27,919 bases of DNA. Origin: Anaerocolumna jejuensis DSM 15929. Its GTDB lineage: Bacteria; Bacillota; Clostridia; Lachnospirales; Lachnospiraceae. Below, one piece after another: positions 1 to 7,756 of the stretch (positions within the stretch are counted from its first letter, which is position 1; every line of letters begins with the position of its first letter). A program made the position numbers and the translations under genes. Where the stretch lies: the NCBI RefSeq assembly GCF_900142215.1, contig NZ_FRAC01000047.1:1-27919 (forward strand), read 5' to 3'. The notes under the pieces are model-generated. The model ran no database searches. It had not been told where the DNA came from and saw only the letters and a program-made list of their open reading frames with translations.

Positions 1-123
1 AGCATTTTTCAATCCAATCCCCATGCATATCACAAGCCTGCTTGTGATATTGCTTAAATAGAAAGATTAAAAATGCAAAGCATTTTTCAATCCAAGTACC
101 ATATTATGAAGCTATATATGATG
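1..123. repeat. Short repeat and hairpins downstream of the BMP lipoprotein gene
   Basis: A 16-bp sequence beginning AGCATTTTTCAATCCA occurs at 1-16 and again at 79-94. Between them lie a perfect 10-bp inverted repeat (27-36 with 41-50, loop CCTG) and a perfect 8-bp one (69-76 with 80-87, loop AAA). The second one, read on the minus strand, could be a weak terminator for the lipoprotein gene ending at 124; the U-run is short and interrupted. The window edge cuts the repeat, so more copies may lie to the left. Confidence 0.4.
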
Positions 124-1377
124 TTAATTTTTCGTCAATTCAGTAATACCATCAATTCTTAAATCAAAAGCAGGTGCAGAAATCACTTCTGATTCATGGA
201 AATATCCATCGGAAACATAGGCGGAATATTTGGAGAAGTCTGCATTGTCCTTGATTAAATCTTCGATTTTGGAGCCCTGAACCGTAAATTTACTGGTATC
301 AAATACCTTAAGGGAACCATCTTTTAAGGTTGCTTCAACCTTGGCAACTTCATCAGCTGTTCCGGGAGCTACTACCTTATCATTTAAAGGAGAGATGCCA
401 ACAGCACCGTCAGAGAAGCCCTGGCTCCAGTCGGTATCGATAGCAGTACCGTCAAGAATGGATTTAACGGCATAGGTATAGTAAGGTCCCCAATTGATTG
501 TAGCGGAGGTTAATGCTGTGTTAGGTGCAACAGAGGTCATATCTACGTTATAGCCTACACAGGGAACATTGGCTTCCTCACAGGCAGTGGGGGCACCGGT
601 GGTATCCGCATGCTGGCTGATTAATACACATTTGGCAGCAATAAGCTGTTTTGCAACCTCATTCTCTGCTGCCATATCTGCCCATTTGTTGGTATACTGT
701 ACTTCCATGGTAACAGAAGGGCAAACGCTCTTAGCGCCAAGATAGAAGGCAGTATAGCCGGATACAACTTCCGCATAATTATAAGCGCCTACATAACCCA
801 TCTTAGCCTGGTCTGCTGTAATTGTTCCGTTTTTAATCATATCATTTAATTTAAGGCCAGCAACAACACCGGATACATAACGGGATTCGTAAACACCTGT
901 AAAGTAGTTATGCATATTGGCAAGACCGGAGGATTTTGCCTGGTAGCCTGTAGCGTGGCAGAACTGAACCTTGGGATAATCCTGTGCTGCCTGCATCAGA
1001 TAGGTTTCATGTCCGAAGCTGTTGCCAAAGATAATATTGCAGCCCTGGTCAGCCAGGTCAACGGCAGCATCATAACAGGCTTCATCTTCACCGATATTGG
1101 TCTTCTCGATAACCTGATCCTTGGACAAACCAAGATTTTTAATCATTTCCTTGATACCATCCATGTGGGCGGCAGTATATCCTTCGTTCTCATCGCCAAT
1201 ATATATAATACCCACCTTAATTTTGGACTTGTCAATGCCTGCGGTGCTTTTCGCGGGAGTTGCAGTATCAGCTGCAGCATCACTGCCTGCGGTATTTTTA
1301 TTATCCGTTTTACCGCATCCTGTCATCATCCCGACTATCATTGCAAATACAAGCAATAACGTAACCACTTTCTTCAT
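124..1377 (-). CDS. BMP/PnrA family nucleoside-binding lipoprotein of an ABC importer
   Basis: Probably an extracellular solute-binding lipoprotein of the BMP/Med/PnrA family, whose characterised members bind purine nucleosides for ABC uptake. I start it at the ATG at 1377 (417 residues), preceded by AGGAGGAATAATTTTT; an upstream in-frame extension has no ribosome binding site and lacks a signal peptide. Residues 1-21 form a lipoprotein signal (basic MKK, hydrophobic stretch, lipobox MTGC with Cys21), followed by an Asn/Ala/Thr-rich linker. The mature part has the family pattern: a KVGIIYIGDENEGYT-like start, a GNSFGHETY-like segment and a C-terminal DGAVGISPLN block. No permease or ATPase gene is in the window; they would lie left of position 1 or elsewhere. 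Nucleoside specificity is family knowledge and not shown here; related members may bind other ligands. Confidence 0.85.
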   Translation of the reverse strand: MKKVVTLLLVFAMIVGMMTGCGKTDNKNTAGSDAAADTATPAKSTAGIDKSKIKVGIIYIGDENEGYTAAHMDGIKEMIKNLGLSKDQVIEKTNIGEDEACYDAAVDLADQGCNIIFGNSFGHETYLMQAAQDYPKVQFCHATGYQAKSSGLANMHNYFTGVYESRYVSGVVAGLKLNDMIKNGTITADQAKMGYVGAYNYAEVVSGYTAFYLGAKSVCPSVTMEVQYTNKWADMAAENEVAKQLIAAKCVLISQHADTTGAPTACEEANVPCVGYNVDMTSVAPNTALTSATINWGPYYTYAVKSILDGTAIDTDWSQGFSDGAVGISPLNDKVVAPGTADEVAKVEATLKDGSLKVFDTSKFTVQGSKIEDLIKDNADFSKYSAYVSDGYFHESEVISAPAFDLRIDGITELTKN

Positions 1378-1562
1378 AAAAATTATTCCTCCTATAAATT
1401 TTTGTAGTGCCAGTAGGTTAAGCCAAATGCTTGTCCTATAGCACCATGCCATATGGAATCTAATAGTCACATGGATACTTCACCACATGATTGCATTTAT
1501 AACATAATGCTAAAAGCATATGTATCATTGGGAAAATAAATCTTATGGTCTCATAAAAGAAA

Positions 1563-1595
1563 GGAGTTGTATGTATTAAAAATACATGCAACTCC
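1563..1595 (-). terminator. Terminator of the aminotransferase gene
   Basis: GGAGTTG (1563-1569) pairs with CAACTCC (1589-1595), and the stem continues inward through TATGTAT-type pairs with one G-U. Read on the minus strand it is followed by TTTCTTTTATG. It lies 29 bp after the aminotransferase stop, so it separates that gene from the lipoprotein gene. Confidence 0.75.
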
Positions 1596-1623
1596 CTCCG
1601 TTGGGCTAATGTTGCCAAGCTCT

Positions 1624-2913
1624 TTACCCAAGTACTGTAAGGTATTTATCAACACTTACAATTTTCACACATAGTGTAAAAAGCTCCATGGCTGTTGTCA
1701 AATCCTTTAAGGTGGGGAAGGAAGGTGCAATGCGTATATTGCTGTCATGAGGGTCTTTTCCATATGGATAGGTCGCTCCTGCAGAAGTCAGCTTTACTCC
1801 CGCCTTCTGAGCCCTCTCAACAACTGCTTTGGCACAACCGTCCAATGTATCAAAGGAAATGAAATAGCCTCCCTTGGGTTTATGCCAGTTGCCAATCTCA
1901 AGTCCGCCAAGCTCTGTCTCCAGAATAGTAAGAACCGTTTCAAACTTCGGCCTTAATATATTTGCATGTTCTTTCATATGTTCAATAATACCGTTTATAT
2001 CCTTATAGTATCTGACATGACGCAGCTGATTTACTTTATCGTGACCGATTGTCTGAATTGCCAATTGCTTTTTTATATCGACCAGATTGTTTGGTGAGGT
2101 TGCAATTGCAGCCACACCGGAGCCGGGAAAGCTTATCTTGGAAGTAGAGGAAAATTTATATACAATATCGGGATTGCCGGCCTTTTTGCATTCTTCCAGG
2201 ATTTCCAAGATGTTTTCCTGATCATCCTCATAAAGGTGATGCATGCTGTAAGCATTATCCCAGTAAATACGAAAATCCTTAGCGGCAGGCTTTAATCTGG
2301 CAAACCGTTTCACTACCCTGTCGGAATACGTAATTCCCTGAGGATTGGAATACTTGGGGATACACCAGATTCCTTTCACGGCTTCATCCTCTGATACGTA
2401 TTTCTCTACCAGGTCCATATCCGGCCCTTCCTCTGTCATGGGTATATTAATCATCTCAATGCCAAAGTATTCCGTTATAGAAAAATGCCTGTCATATCCA
2501 GGTACCGGACATAAAAATTTTACCTTGTCCAAACGGCACCAGGGAGTATTTCCCATAACACCATGGGTCATAGATCTGGAAATAGCATCATACATAATAT
2601 TCAAACTGGAGTTACCATATATAATCAGGTTCTCGGCAGGAACCTCTATCATATCGCCAATGAGCTTTTTTGCTTCCGGCAGCCCGTCAAGGACACCATA
2701 ATTGCGGCAGTCCGTACCGTCATCACAGGTAAGGTCGGAGGAACTGTTTAATATATCCATCATTTCCATGGATATATCCAATTGTTCTATACAAGGCTTG
2801 CCCCTCGACATATCCAGACTCAGATTAAGCCCTCTCATCATTCTATATTGTTTTTTTAATTCGTCTCTTAATTCCAGTAATTCTTCTCTGGACATCTCTT
2901 TATAGGCTTTCAA
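1624..2913 (-). CDS. PLP-dependent aminotransferase, aspartate aminotransferase subgroup Ic (MocR-like fold)
   Basis: Fold-type I aminotransferase of 429 residues, likely converting aspartate and 2-oxoglutarate to oxaloacetate and glutamate in the cytoplasm. Visible landmarks: MSRGKP near residue 35, NYGVLDGLPEAKKL (71-84), SNPQG with Asn190, WDNAY (Asp219, Tyr222) for the pyridine ring, and the Schiff-base lysine in SSTSK (Lys259) followed by SFPGSG. Length and motif order fit the family Pfam calls Aminotran_MocR/AspAT_Ic. There is no DNA-binding domain, so it is an enzyme and not a MocR regulator. The start is TTG at 2913: AAAGGAGGTC sits eight bases upstream, while the next ATG (2895) is too far from it. 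Monocistronic, with its own terminator. The exact amino acid substrate is inferred. Confidence 0.85.
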   Translation of the reverse strand: MKAYKEMSREELLELRDELKKQYRMMRGLNLSLDMSRGKPCIEQLDISMEMMDILNSSSDLTCDDGTDCRNYGVLDGLPEAKKLIGDMIEVPAENLIIYGNSSLNIMYDAISRSMTHGVMGNTPWCRLDKVKFLCPVPGYDRHFSITEYFGIEMINIPMTEEGPDMDLVEKYVSEDEAVKGIWCIPKYSNPQGITYSDRVVKRFARLKPAAKDFRIYWDNAYSMHHLYEDDQENILEILEECKKAGNPDIVYKFSSTSKISFPGSGVAAIATSPNNLVDIKKQLAIQTIGHDKVNQLRHVRYYKDINGIIEHMKEHANILRPKFETVLTILETELGGLEIGNWHKPKGGYFISFDTLDGCAKAVVERAQKAGVKLTSAGATYPYGKDPHDSNIRIAPSFPTLKDLTTAMELFTLCVKIVSVDKYLTVLG

Positions 2914-3400
2914 GAAAAAGACCTCCTTTGCACTGCCATTTGTGTCAGTCTATCACAAAATTTATCCTCATGCAATGGAAAACAAGCCTTTTTCACCCTT
3001 TTTGTCAAAATATTTATCAATTTTACATTCGTCACTTCTCATTTATAAGGACCGTTTATGCAACTCATATTCCCTGCTTATTTATACTGTAAATTAGTTC
3101 CTTTTAAATAATTCTTCTATTTAAAAAATAATCGCATACAATTATTTTCACACAGGCGCTATGTATTTCATAAACTAATATACTTTTGATACTGCTGCCA
3201 TATATATTATTATAGTGCAGGATACTTTTTAGCCAAACACAATTTCCTTTGAGTTGCCATATACATTTCCCTTTTCAATGCCATAGAAATATATAGCAAA
3301 AAATGTTATAATAAAAGCACTTATAAAATTGACAGACGCTATATGCTATCAGATACATAATACTTGTTGCTTTTAACAACTGATAAATATTAACTGTTTG
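2914..3400. other. Gene-free AT-rich intergenic region
   Basis: This is the left part of an 866-bp stretch between divergent genes. I see no credible coding region. On the plus strand TTGACA at 3329-3334 with a weak GATACA 17 bp further on (3352-3357), and an isolated TATAAT at 3307-3312, are possible promoter elements for the glycosyltransferase gene; neither is a full consensus. Confidence 0.35.
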
Positions 3401-3718
3401 TCAGTTGTTAAATACTTGCCAGTTATTAAATATCTGCCTTTCATTAAATAATTGTCAGTTATCAAATTTTTCAGCTTTAAATATCTGCCAGTCATCAGTA
3501 CCTGCCAGTTATCAAGTATCTGCCGGTTATCAAATATCTGCCAGTTATCAAGTATCTGCCGGTTATCAAATATCTGCCAGTTATAAGCATTTGGCAGTTA
3601 TCAAACCTCTGGCAATTATCAAGCATCTGGCAGTTATCAAGCATCTGGCAGTTATCAAACCTCTGGCAATTATCAAGCATCTGGCAGTTATCAAGCATCT
3701 GGCTATTAACCATATCTG
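3401..3718 (+). repeat. 18-bp tandem repeat array (about 17 units) upstream of the glycosyltransferase
   Basis: The consensus unit is CAGTTATCAAGCATCTGG, with variants ending in CTGC. Units are degenerate on the left (3401-3505) and regular from 3506 onward, with 18-bp steps at 3506, 3524, 3542, 3560, then a 17-bp unit at 3578, then 18-bp steps from 3595 to 3702. Higher-order copying is visible: 3506-3541 is repeated exactly at 3542-3577 (36 bp), and 3595-3648 exactly at 3649-3702 (54 bp). There are no unique spacers, so it is not a CRISPR array. Reading frames stay open across it only because the unit length is divisible by three. Confidence 0.9.
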
Positions 3719-3779
3719 TAATTTATTAATACCAATCTGATAAATAATAGATTTTAATTTTAAGAAAGGATTTATCATT

Positions 3780-4919
3780 ATGGGGGAACCGCTGGTCAGT
3801 ATTATTGTGCCGCTATATAATGGAGAACAAACAATTGAACGTTGTTTAACCAGTATTCGAAACCAAAGCTACAAGAATATTGAAGTACTTGTTGTTAACG
3901 ATGGAAGCAAGGATCACAGCATGAAGGTCTTAAAAAAATTCAGAGACAGTGATTCGCGTTTTCATATACTGAACAAGGGAAATTCCGGCGTAAGCGACAG
4001 CAGAAACCTGGGGATGAAAAATGCCAAAGGCAAATACATGCAGTTTGTAGACAGTGATGACTGGATAGTTAAAGATGCTACCGAAACCCTTGTAACTATG
4101 GCTGAAACCTACAGCTGTGACATGATAATTACCGACTATCACCGGGTCGTAAACCACAAAATATATATCAAGGGACATATACCGGAAGAAGGCCTGATAA
4201 GCCGCCGGGAATTCGGTGAATACATGATGAAGGCACCTGCTAATTTCTACTATGGTGTTATGTGGAACAAATTCTTCCGGACAGATATCGTTAAATCCCA
4301 TAAATTAAAATGCTCCAGAGACTTAAACTGGTGTGAAGATTTTCTGTTCAACCTGGAATACCTGCAATATGTGAAAGATGTCTGTGTAGTAAAAAAGCCA
4401 ATATACTATTATGTCAAAACAAAAGGAAGCCTTGTAGCTACCCAGGTAAATCTCAGGCAGACCATCCGCACAAAGGGCATTCTTTTTGACTATTACAAAG
4501 ATTTATACAAAAGCATCGATTTATATGATGAAAACAAACTCCGCATACAGATGTTTTATCTTGCTGTTGCCAGAGATACCGGGAAACGCAAGAAATCTTT
4601 AATCGATACCAAATCAACGGAAAAGCTTAAAAAAACTTCTCCGCTAACACAAATCTTTGATCCGGAGTTTGATATTAACATCATTACGGATAAAAAAGCG
4701 GATAAGAAAGCCGATAAAAAATCACTGAATAAGAAATCCGAAAAGAAGCTTTCTGAAAAGAAATCCGAGAAAATATTCAATGAAAAGAAAACCGAGAAGA
4801 AATCCTCCGAAAAAAAAGCAGGGAAGAAACTTTCCGAGAATAAATCAGAGAAAAAAGCAGCGAAAAAGTTCTCTGAAAAGAACGCTGAGAAGAAACTCTC
4901 TGAGAATAAAGTTGAGTAG
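3780..4919 (+). CDS. Family 2 glycosyltransferase with Lys/Glu/Ser-rich repetitive tail, apparently shortened
   Basis: Inverting GT-A fold glycosyltransferase (GT2) of 379 residues, probably adding a sugar to a cell-surface glycan. The N-terminal half shows VSIIVPLYNGEQTIERCL (6-23), VVNDGSKD (38-45), the GNSGVSDSRNLGMKNAKG segment (67-84) and the metal/nucleotide-sugar DSDD motif (91-94). ATG 3780 is preceded by GAAAGGA nine bases upstream. From about residue 304 the chain becomes a strongly basic, low-complexity tail of KKSEKK/SEKKLSE units with no catalytic role I can name. The frame ends at TAG 4917-4919, but the same frame goes on coding tail-like repeats to TAA at 5007-5009, so this TAG looks secondary. 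There is no membrane segment. Acceptor and donor sugar are unknown. The 18-bp repeat array lies directly upstream. Confidence 0.85.
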   Translation: MGEPLVSIIVPLYNGEQTIERCLTSIRNQSYKNIEVLVVNDGSKDHSMKVLKKFRDSDSRFHILNKGNSGVSDSRNLGMKNAKGKYMQFVDSDDWIVKDATETLVTMAETYSCDMIITDYHRVVNHKIYIKGHIPEEGLISRREFGEYMMKAPANFYYGVMWNKFFRTDIVKSHKLKCSRDLNWCEDFLFNLEYLQYVKDVCVVKKPIYYYVKTKGSLVATQVNLRQTIRTKGILFDYYKDLYKSIDLYDENKLRIQMFYLAVARDTGKRKKSLIDTKSTEKLKKTSPLTQIFDPEFDINIITDKKADKKADKKSLNKKSEKKLSEKKSEKIFNEKKTEKKSSEKKAGKKLSENKSEKKAAKKFSEKNAEKKLSENKVE

Positions 4920-5009
4920 CTACCCTCTAAGATTAATGCTGAGCTGAAACTCTCTAAGATTAATGCTGAACTGAAACTTTCCGCAAATAAAGCCGGAATG
5001 AAACAATAA
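4920..5009 (+). pseudogene. Severed C-terminal coding remnant of the glycosyltransferase tail
   Basis: Immediately after the TAG stop the same frame reads 29 more sense codons to TAA at 5007-5009. It contains a 27-bp near-identical tandem repeat (4929-4955 and 4956-4982) encoding KINAELKLS twice, then ANKAGMKQ. The composition matches the end of the upstream protein (KKLSENK), so I read it as the former end of the gene, cut off by a stop mutation. A sequencing error at 4917-4919 is an alternative. Confidence 0.6.
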
Positions 5010-5015
5010 AAAAGT

Positions 5016-5042
5016 GGAGCAAAACATAATCCGTTTTGCTCC
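5016..5042. terminator. Bidirectional terminator between glycosyltransferase and amylase genes
   Basis: A perfect 10-bp stem, GGAGCAAAAC (5016-5025) with GTTTTGCTCC (5033-5042), has a 7-nt loop. It is followed by TTATTTATT on the plus strand and by ACTTTTTTATTG on the minus strand, so it can end both convergent transcripts. Confidence 0.85.
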
Positions 5043-5073
5043 TTATTTATTCAGCTCCGCTGCCTGTACTTCT

Positions 5074-6834
5074 TTAATCAATCACATATATCCCAAATCC
5101 GAAATCCGATATTCTGATATATTGATTTCCACTTCCAACGACAGATTCTTCCAATAAAATTTCTTTCCTTTCTGGTACTTCTGCTCTTTCTTCTCCATCC
5201 CGTGCATTTAAACATACCAGAAGCCTTCCCTTTACCCCCGCTCTGATAAAGGAATACAGCCCGCTCTCCTTATCAGCCTGCAGCACCTCATAACTGGATT
5301 CAACACTGATGAATTCTTTCCTGATATCCAGAATTTTCTTTATAAATTCTTCCAGCTCCCGGTCCTTGCTCTGCCAGGGCATGGGGCTTCTGTATTCCGG
5401 CTCCGAAATGCCCTCTATCTTCTTCTCATCTCCATAGAACAAGCTTGGTACACCGGGAAAAAGCATCAGGAGGATAAAGGCAAGTTTCCATCTTCTTATA
5501 TCACCCTTGCAAAGGGACAGGAATCTTGGTACATCATGAGTATCCAGCAGGTTCAACTGACCCAGGGCAATATTAATGGGATACCGAAGCATCATGTTTG
5601 AAACTGCACCGGCAAAGTCGAAGGCATCCATATTACCAAAGGCGAAATACTCCCTGCAATATTTCCTGAAATCATAATTCATGGTAGAATCAAAGGCATC
5701 ACCCTTTAGCCACTCCTCTGCATTCTCCCACACCTCACCGATTAAGACAGCCTGGGGGTTTTCTTCCTTGGCCGCCATTCGAAAGGCCCTCCAGAAATCC
5801 CTGGAGACTTCGTTGGCCACATCAAGGCGCCAGCCATCCACTTTGTATTCCCTTAACCAATATCTGCAGACCCCTGTAAAATACTCCTGTACCTCTTTAT
5901 TGGAAGTATTCAGCTTTGGCATCTTCCTCTCATAGGCAAAGCAGGCATAATCCGGCTCTCTGCCGTACTCCGGCCTGTTTACCGGATAGTTAAGCTTATA
6001 AAACCAATCTTTATATTTTGAAGTTTCCCCGTTCCTGATTACATCTTCAAAAGCAAAAAAATACCAGCTGCAATGGTTAAATACCCCATCAATGATAATA
6101 TGCATATCATTTTTATGAACCTCATTTACCAGCTCTTTAAAATCCTCATCACTGCCAAAGCAAGGGTCGATATGATAATAATCCAGAAGGTCATATTTGT
6201 GGTATTCTCCTGCCGTAAAAATGGGGTTTAAATAGATGCAGTTAAAACCCATTTCCTTAATATATCCCACATTTTCAAGAATGCCCCTAATTGTCCCTCC
6301 CAAAAGGGCTTTTGACTGTGTTCCATCCTCTAACGGAATTTGTTTTTCCTGAATGGTAAGGCTTTCCTTACCCGTAGCAAAGCTGTCGGGAAATATATTA
6401 TAAACTACGGAATTCTTAAACCATTCCGGTACATCCGGTATTTCATCCCTTAAAATATAGGGGTATTGGTAGTATTCACTCCGCCCCTCAATCACTCTGC
6501 CTTCCAGAAGAATATCCGGCAGCTCCGACTGGAACCGGTCAGCATAATAATAGGTCCATTCTTCGCCGGATTCCAGTCTGAAATAATAACATACCCTGTT
6601 AAATGGTACCTCAAAGACCGCCTCATAATATTCAAATAGCTCATCCCTCGCCACAGGCTTCATAGGCAGAGGAGAAAATTGCACCGGGCTTTTGGTACAG
6701 GCCCTGTCACCTATATACAGGATACAGGCAGTCAGATCTCCTATTGCTGCCCTTAAGCGGATAGTCATACTATTCACGCTGTTTGGGAAAGCATACTGGG
6801 ACTGGGGTATATGTAAAATTGCACTTTTATTCAT
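5074..6834 (-). CDS. Cytoplasmic GH13 alpha-glucan hydrolase, neopullulanase/maltogenic amylase/cyclomaltodextrinase type
   Basis: An alpha-amylase family enzyme of 586 residues that should hydrolyse imported maltodextrins, cyclodextrins or pullulan fragments. An N-terminal beta domain (about 1-120, CBM34-like) precedes the catalytic barrel. Conserved regions are clear: DGVFNH (249-254), GWRLDVANE with nucleophile Asp338, IGEVWE with acid/base Glu367, and LLDTHD with Asp434; the MPKLNTSN segment (305-312) is typical of subfamily GH13_20. There is no signal peptide, so it acts inside the cell. ATG 6834 follows GGGAGGACGAC. It is the last gene of the transporter operon, 76 bp after the second permease; that gap carries two small hairpins. 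The exact choice among neopullulanase, maltogenic amylase and cyclomaltodextrinase cannot be made from sequence alone. Confidence 0.9.
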   Translation of the reverse strand: MNKSAILHIPQSQYAFPNSVNSMTIRLRAAIGDLTACILYIGDRACTKSPVQFSPLPMKPVARDELFEYYEAVFEVPFNRVCYYFRLESGEEWTYYYADRFQSELPDILLEGRVIEGRSEYYQYPYILRDEIPDVPEWFKNSVVYNIFPDSFATGKESLTIQEKQIPLEDGTQSKALLGGTIRGILENVGYIKEMGFNCIYLNPIFTAGEYHKYDLLDYYHIDPCFGSDEDFKELVNEVHKNDMHIIIDGVFNHCSWYFFAFEDVIRNGETSKYKDWFYKLNYPVNRPEYGREPDYACFAYERKMPKLNTSNKEVQEYFTGVCRYWLREYKVDGWRLDVANEVSRDFWRAFRMAAKEENPQAVLIGEVWENAEEWLKGDAFDSTMNYDFRKYCREYFAFGNMDAFDFAGAVSNMMLRYPINIALGQLNLLDTHDVPRFLSLCKGDIRRWKLAFILLMLFPGVPSLFYGDEKKIEGISEPEYRSPMPWQSKDRELEEFIKKILDIRKEFISVESSYEVLQADKESGLYSFIRAGVKGRLLVCLNARDGEERAEVPERKEILLEESVVGSGNQYIRISDFGFGIYVID

Positions 6835-6853
6835 GTCGTCCTCCCTGCATGTC

Positions 6854-6909
6854 GTAAGTTTCCTTGTGAAACTGCTTTTCTTTCAATCTGACCGGTATTT
6901 GGTACCGGT
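6854..6909 (-). other. Two intercistronic hairpins between permease and amylase genes
   Basis: ACCGGTA (6891-6897) pairs perfectly with TACCGGT (6903-6909) and touches the permease stop codon. A second short stem, AGTTTC with GAAACT, lies near 6857-6873. Neither has a U-run, so they more likely protect mRNA ends or adjust expression between cistrons than terminate transcription. Confidence 0.45.
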
Positions 6910-6910
6910 A

Positions 6911-7756
6911 TTAACCCTTTACCCCTCCGGAGGTCAGGCCGGATACCATATACTTCTGAATAAAGAAGAATAGGATTAGAATTGGTATGGATACCAGAAT
7001 GGCTGCTGCCGAGAATAAAGGCCAGCTCCTGCTATAGTCCCCGGCCTGGAGCTGATACAGTCCTCCTGCAAGAGAATAACTGTTTTCATTTAACATAAAG
7101 GTAGTTGCAAACAGGTATTCATTCCATACAAAAATAAGAACCATAACGGAGGTTACAATAATGGCAGGCCTTGCTAAGGGTAGAATGATTGCTGCCATCA
7201 GCTTGAAATTGCCGGCTCCGTCAATTTTGGAGGCTTCTTCTATCTCAAGGGGTATGGTGTCAAAATATCCTTTCATATTCCAGATTCCAAAGATACACAT
7301 TGACCCCGCATAAATCAGGATAAGTCCCAGATGCCGGTTTAAAAGGTCCATCTGCTTAAACAGACGGAAAATGGCAAACATGGACAGAATCTGCGGAAAG
7401 GCATTTAATAGCAGTAACACTTTTAATACCCCTCTCCTTCCCGGAAAGCGAAACCTTGAGAAAGCATAAGCAGCCTCTACCGAAACACTCATGGCAATTA
7501 TCATTGTACCGGCACTTAGTATCACAGAATTCTTAAGCCATATCAGAAAAGGCTCATCTACTATAATAGCTTTAAAGTTACGCAGGGTCGGATTGTCCGG
7601 CAGGAAAGAGATACCGGAGGACAGTGCGGCGCTGCCTGGGCTTAATGCCAGTGAAAGTGCATAGAGTATCGGTATCAGCCCTAAGAAACACAGAAGGATG
7701 AAACATATATTTAACAGAGTATAACCCGCTGTCCTTTTTAGTTTATGCCTTTTCAT
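6911..7756 (-). CDS. ABC sugar transporter permease, MalG type
   Basis: Inner permease subunit of a CUT1-family carbohydrate importer, 281 residues. I start it at ATG 7756 (MKRHKLKRTAG), with GAGGA five bases upstream; the longer in-frame extension overlaps the preceding gene and looks unlike a permease. About six hydrophobic segments are visible, beginning with YTLLNICFILLCFLGLIPIL. The coupling EAA loop reads EIEEASKIDGAGNFKLMAAIILPLARP in the second half and should contact the ATPase. The protein ends KYMVSGLTSGGVKG, the usual MalG-type C-terminus. Its start overlaps the MalF-type stop by 14 bp, indicating translational coupling. Substrate is inferred from the linked glucan hydrolase. Confidence 0.9.
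   Translation of the reverse strand: MKRHKLKRTAGYTLLNICFILLCFLGLIPILYALSLALSPGSAALSSGISFLPDNPTLRNFKAIIVDEPFLIWLKNSVILSAGTMIIAMSVSVEAAYAFSRFRFPGRRGVLKVLLLLNAFPQILSMFAIFRLFKQMDLLNRHLGLILIYAGSMCIFGIWNMKGYFDTIPLEIEEASKIDGAGNFKLMAAIILPLARPAIIVTSVMVLIFVWNEYLFATTFMLNENSYSLAGGLYQLQAGDYSRSWPLFSAAAILVSIPILILFFFIQKYMVSGLTSGGVKG

Noticed and set aside
910..1359. 149-codon plus-strand frame opposite the BMP lipoprotein gene
   Set aside because: Antisense shadow of a clear gene; no ribosome binding site and no family resemblance. Similar antisense frames over the other genes were dropped for the same reason.
1378..1560. Purine-type riboswitch in the leader of the nucleoside-binding lipoprotein gene
   Set aside because: The leader is long enough, but I could not find the paired P1/P2/P3 pattern or conserved loop bases of the purine aptamer.
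3401..3718. CRISPR array
   Set aside because: Units are contiguous and all similar; there are no unique spacers and no cas genes.
3405..3740. Open frames on both strands across the 18-bp repeat array (hexapeptide repeats such as MLDNCQ)
   Set aside because: Frames stay open because the repeat unit is 18 bp. No ribosome binding sites, and the peptide repeats follow the DNA repeat in several frames alike.
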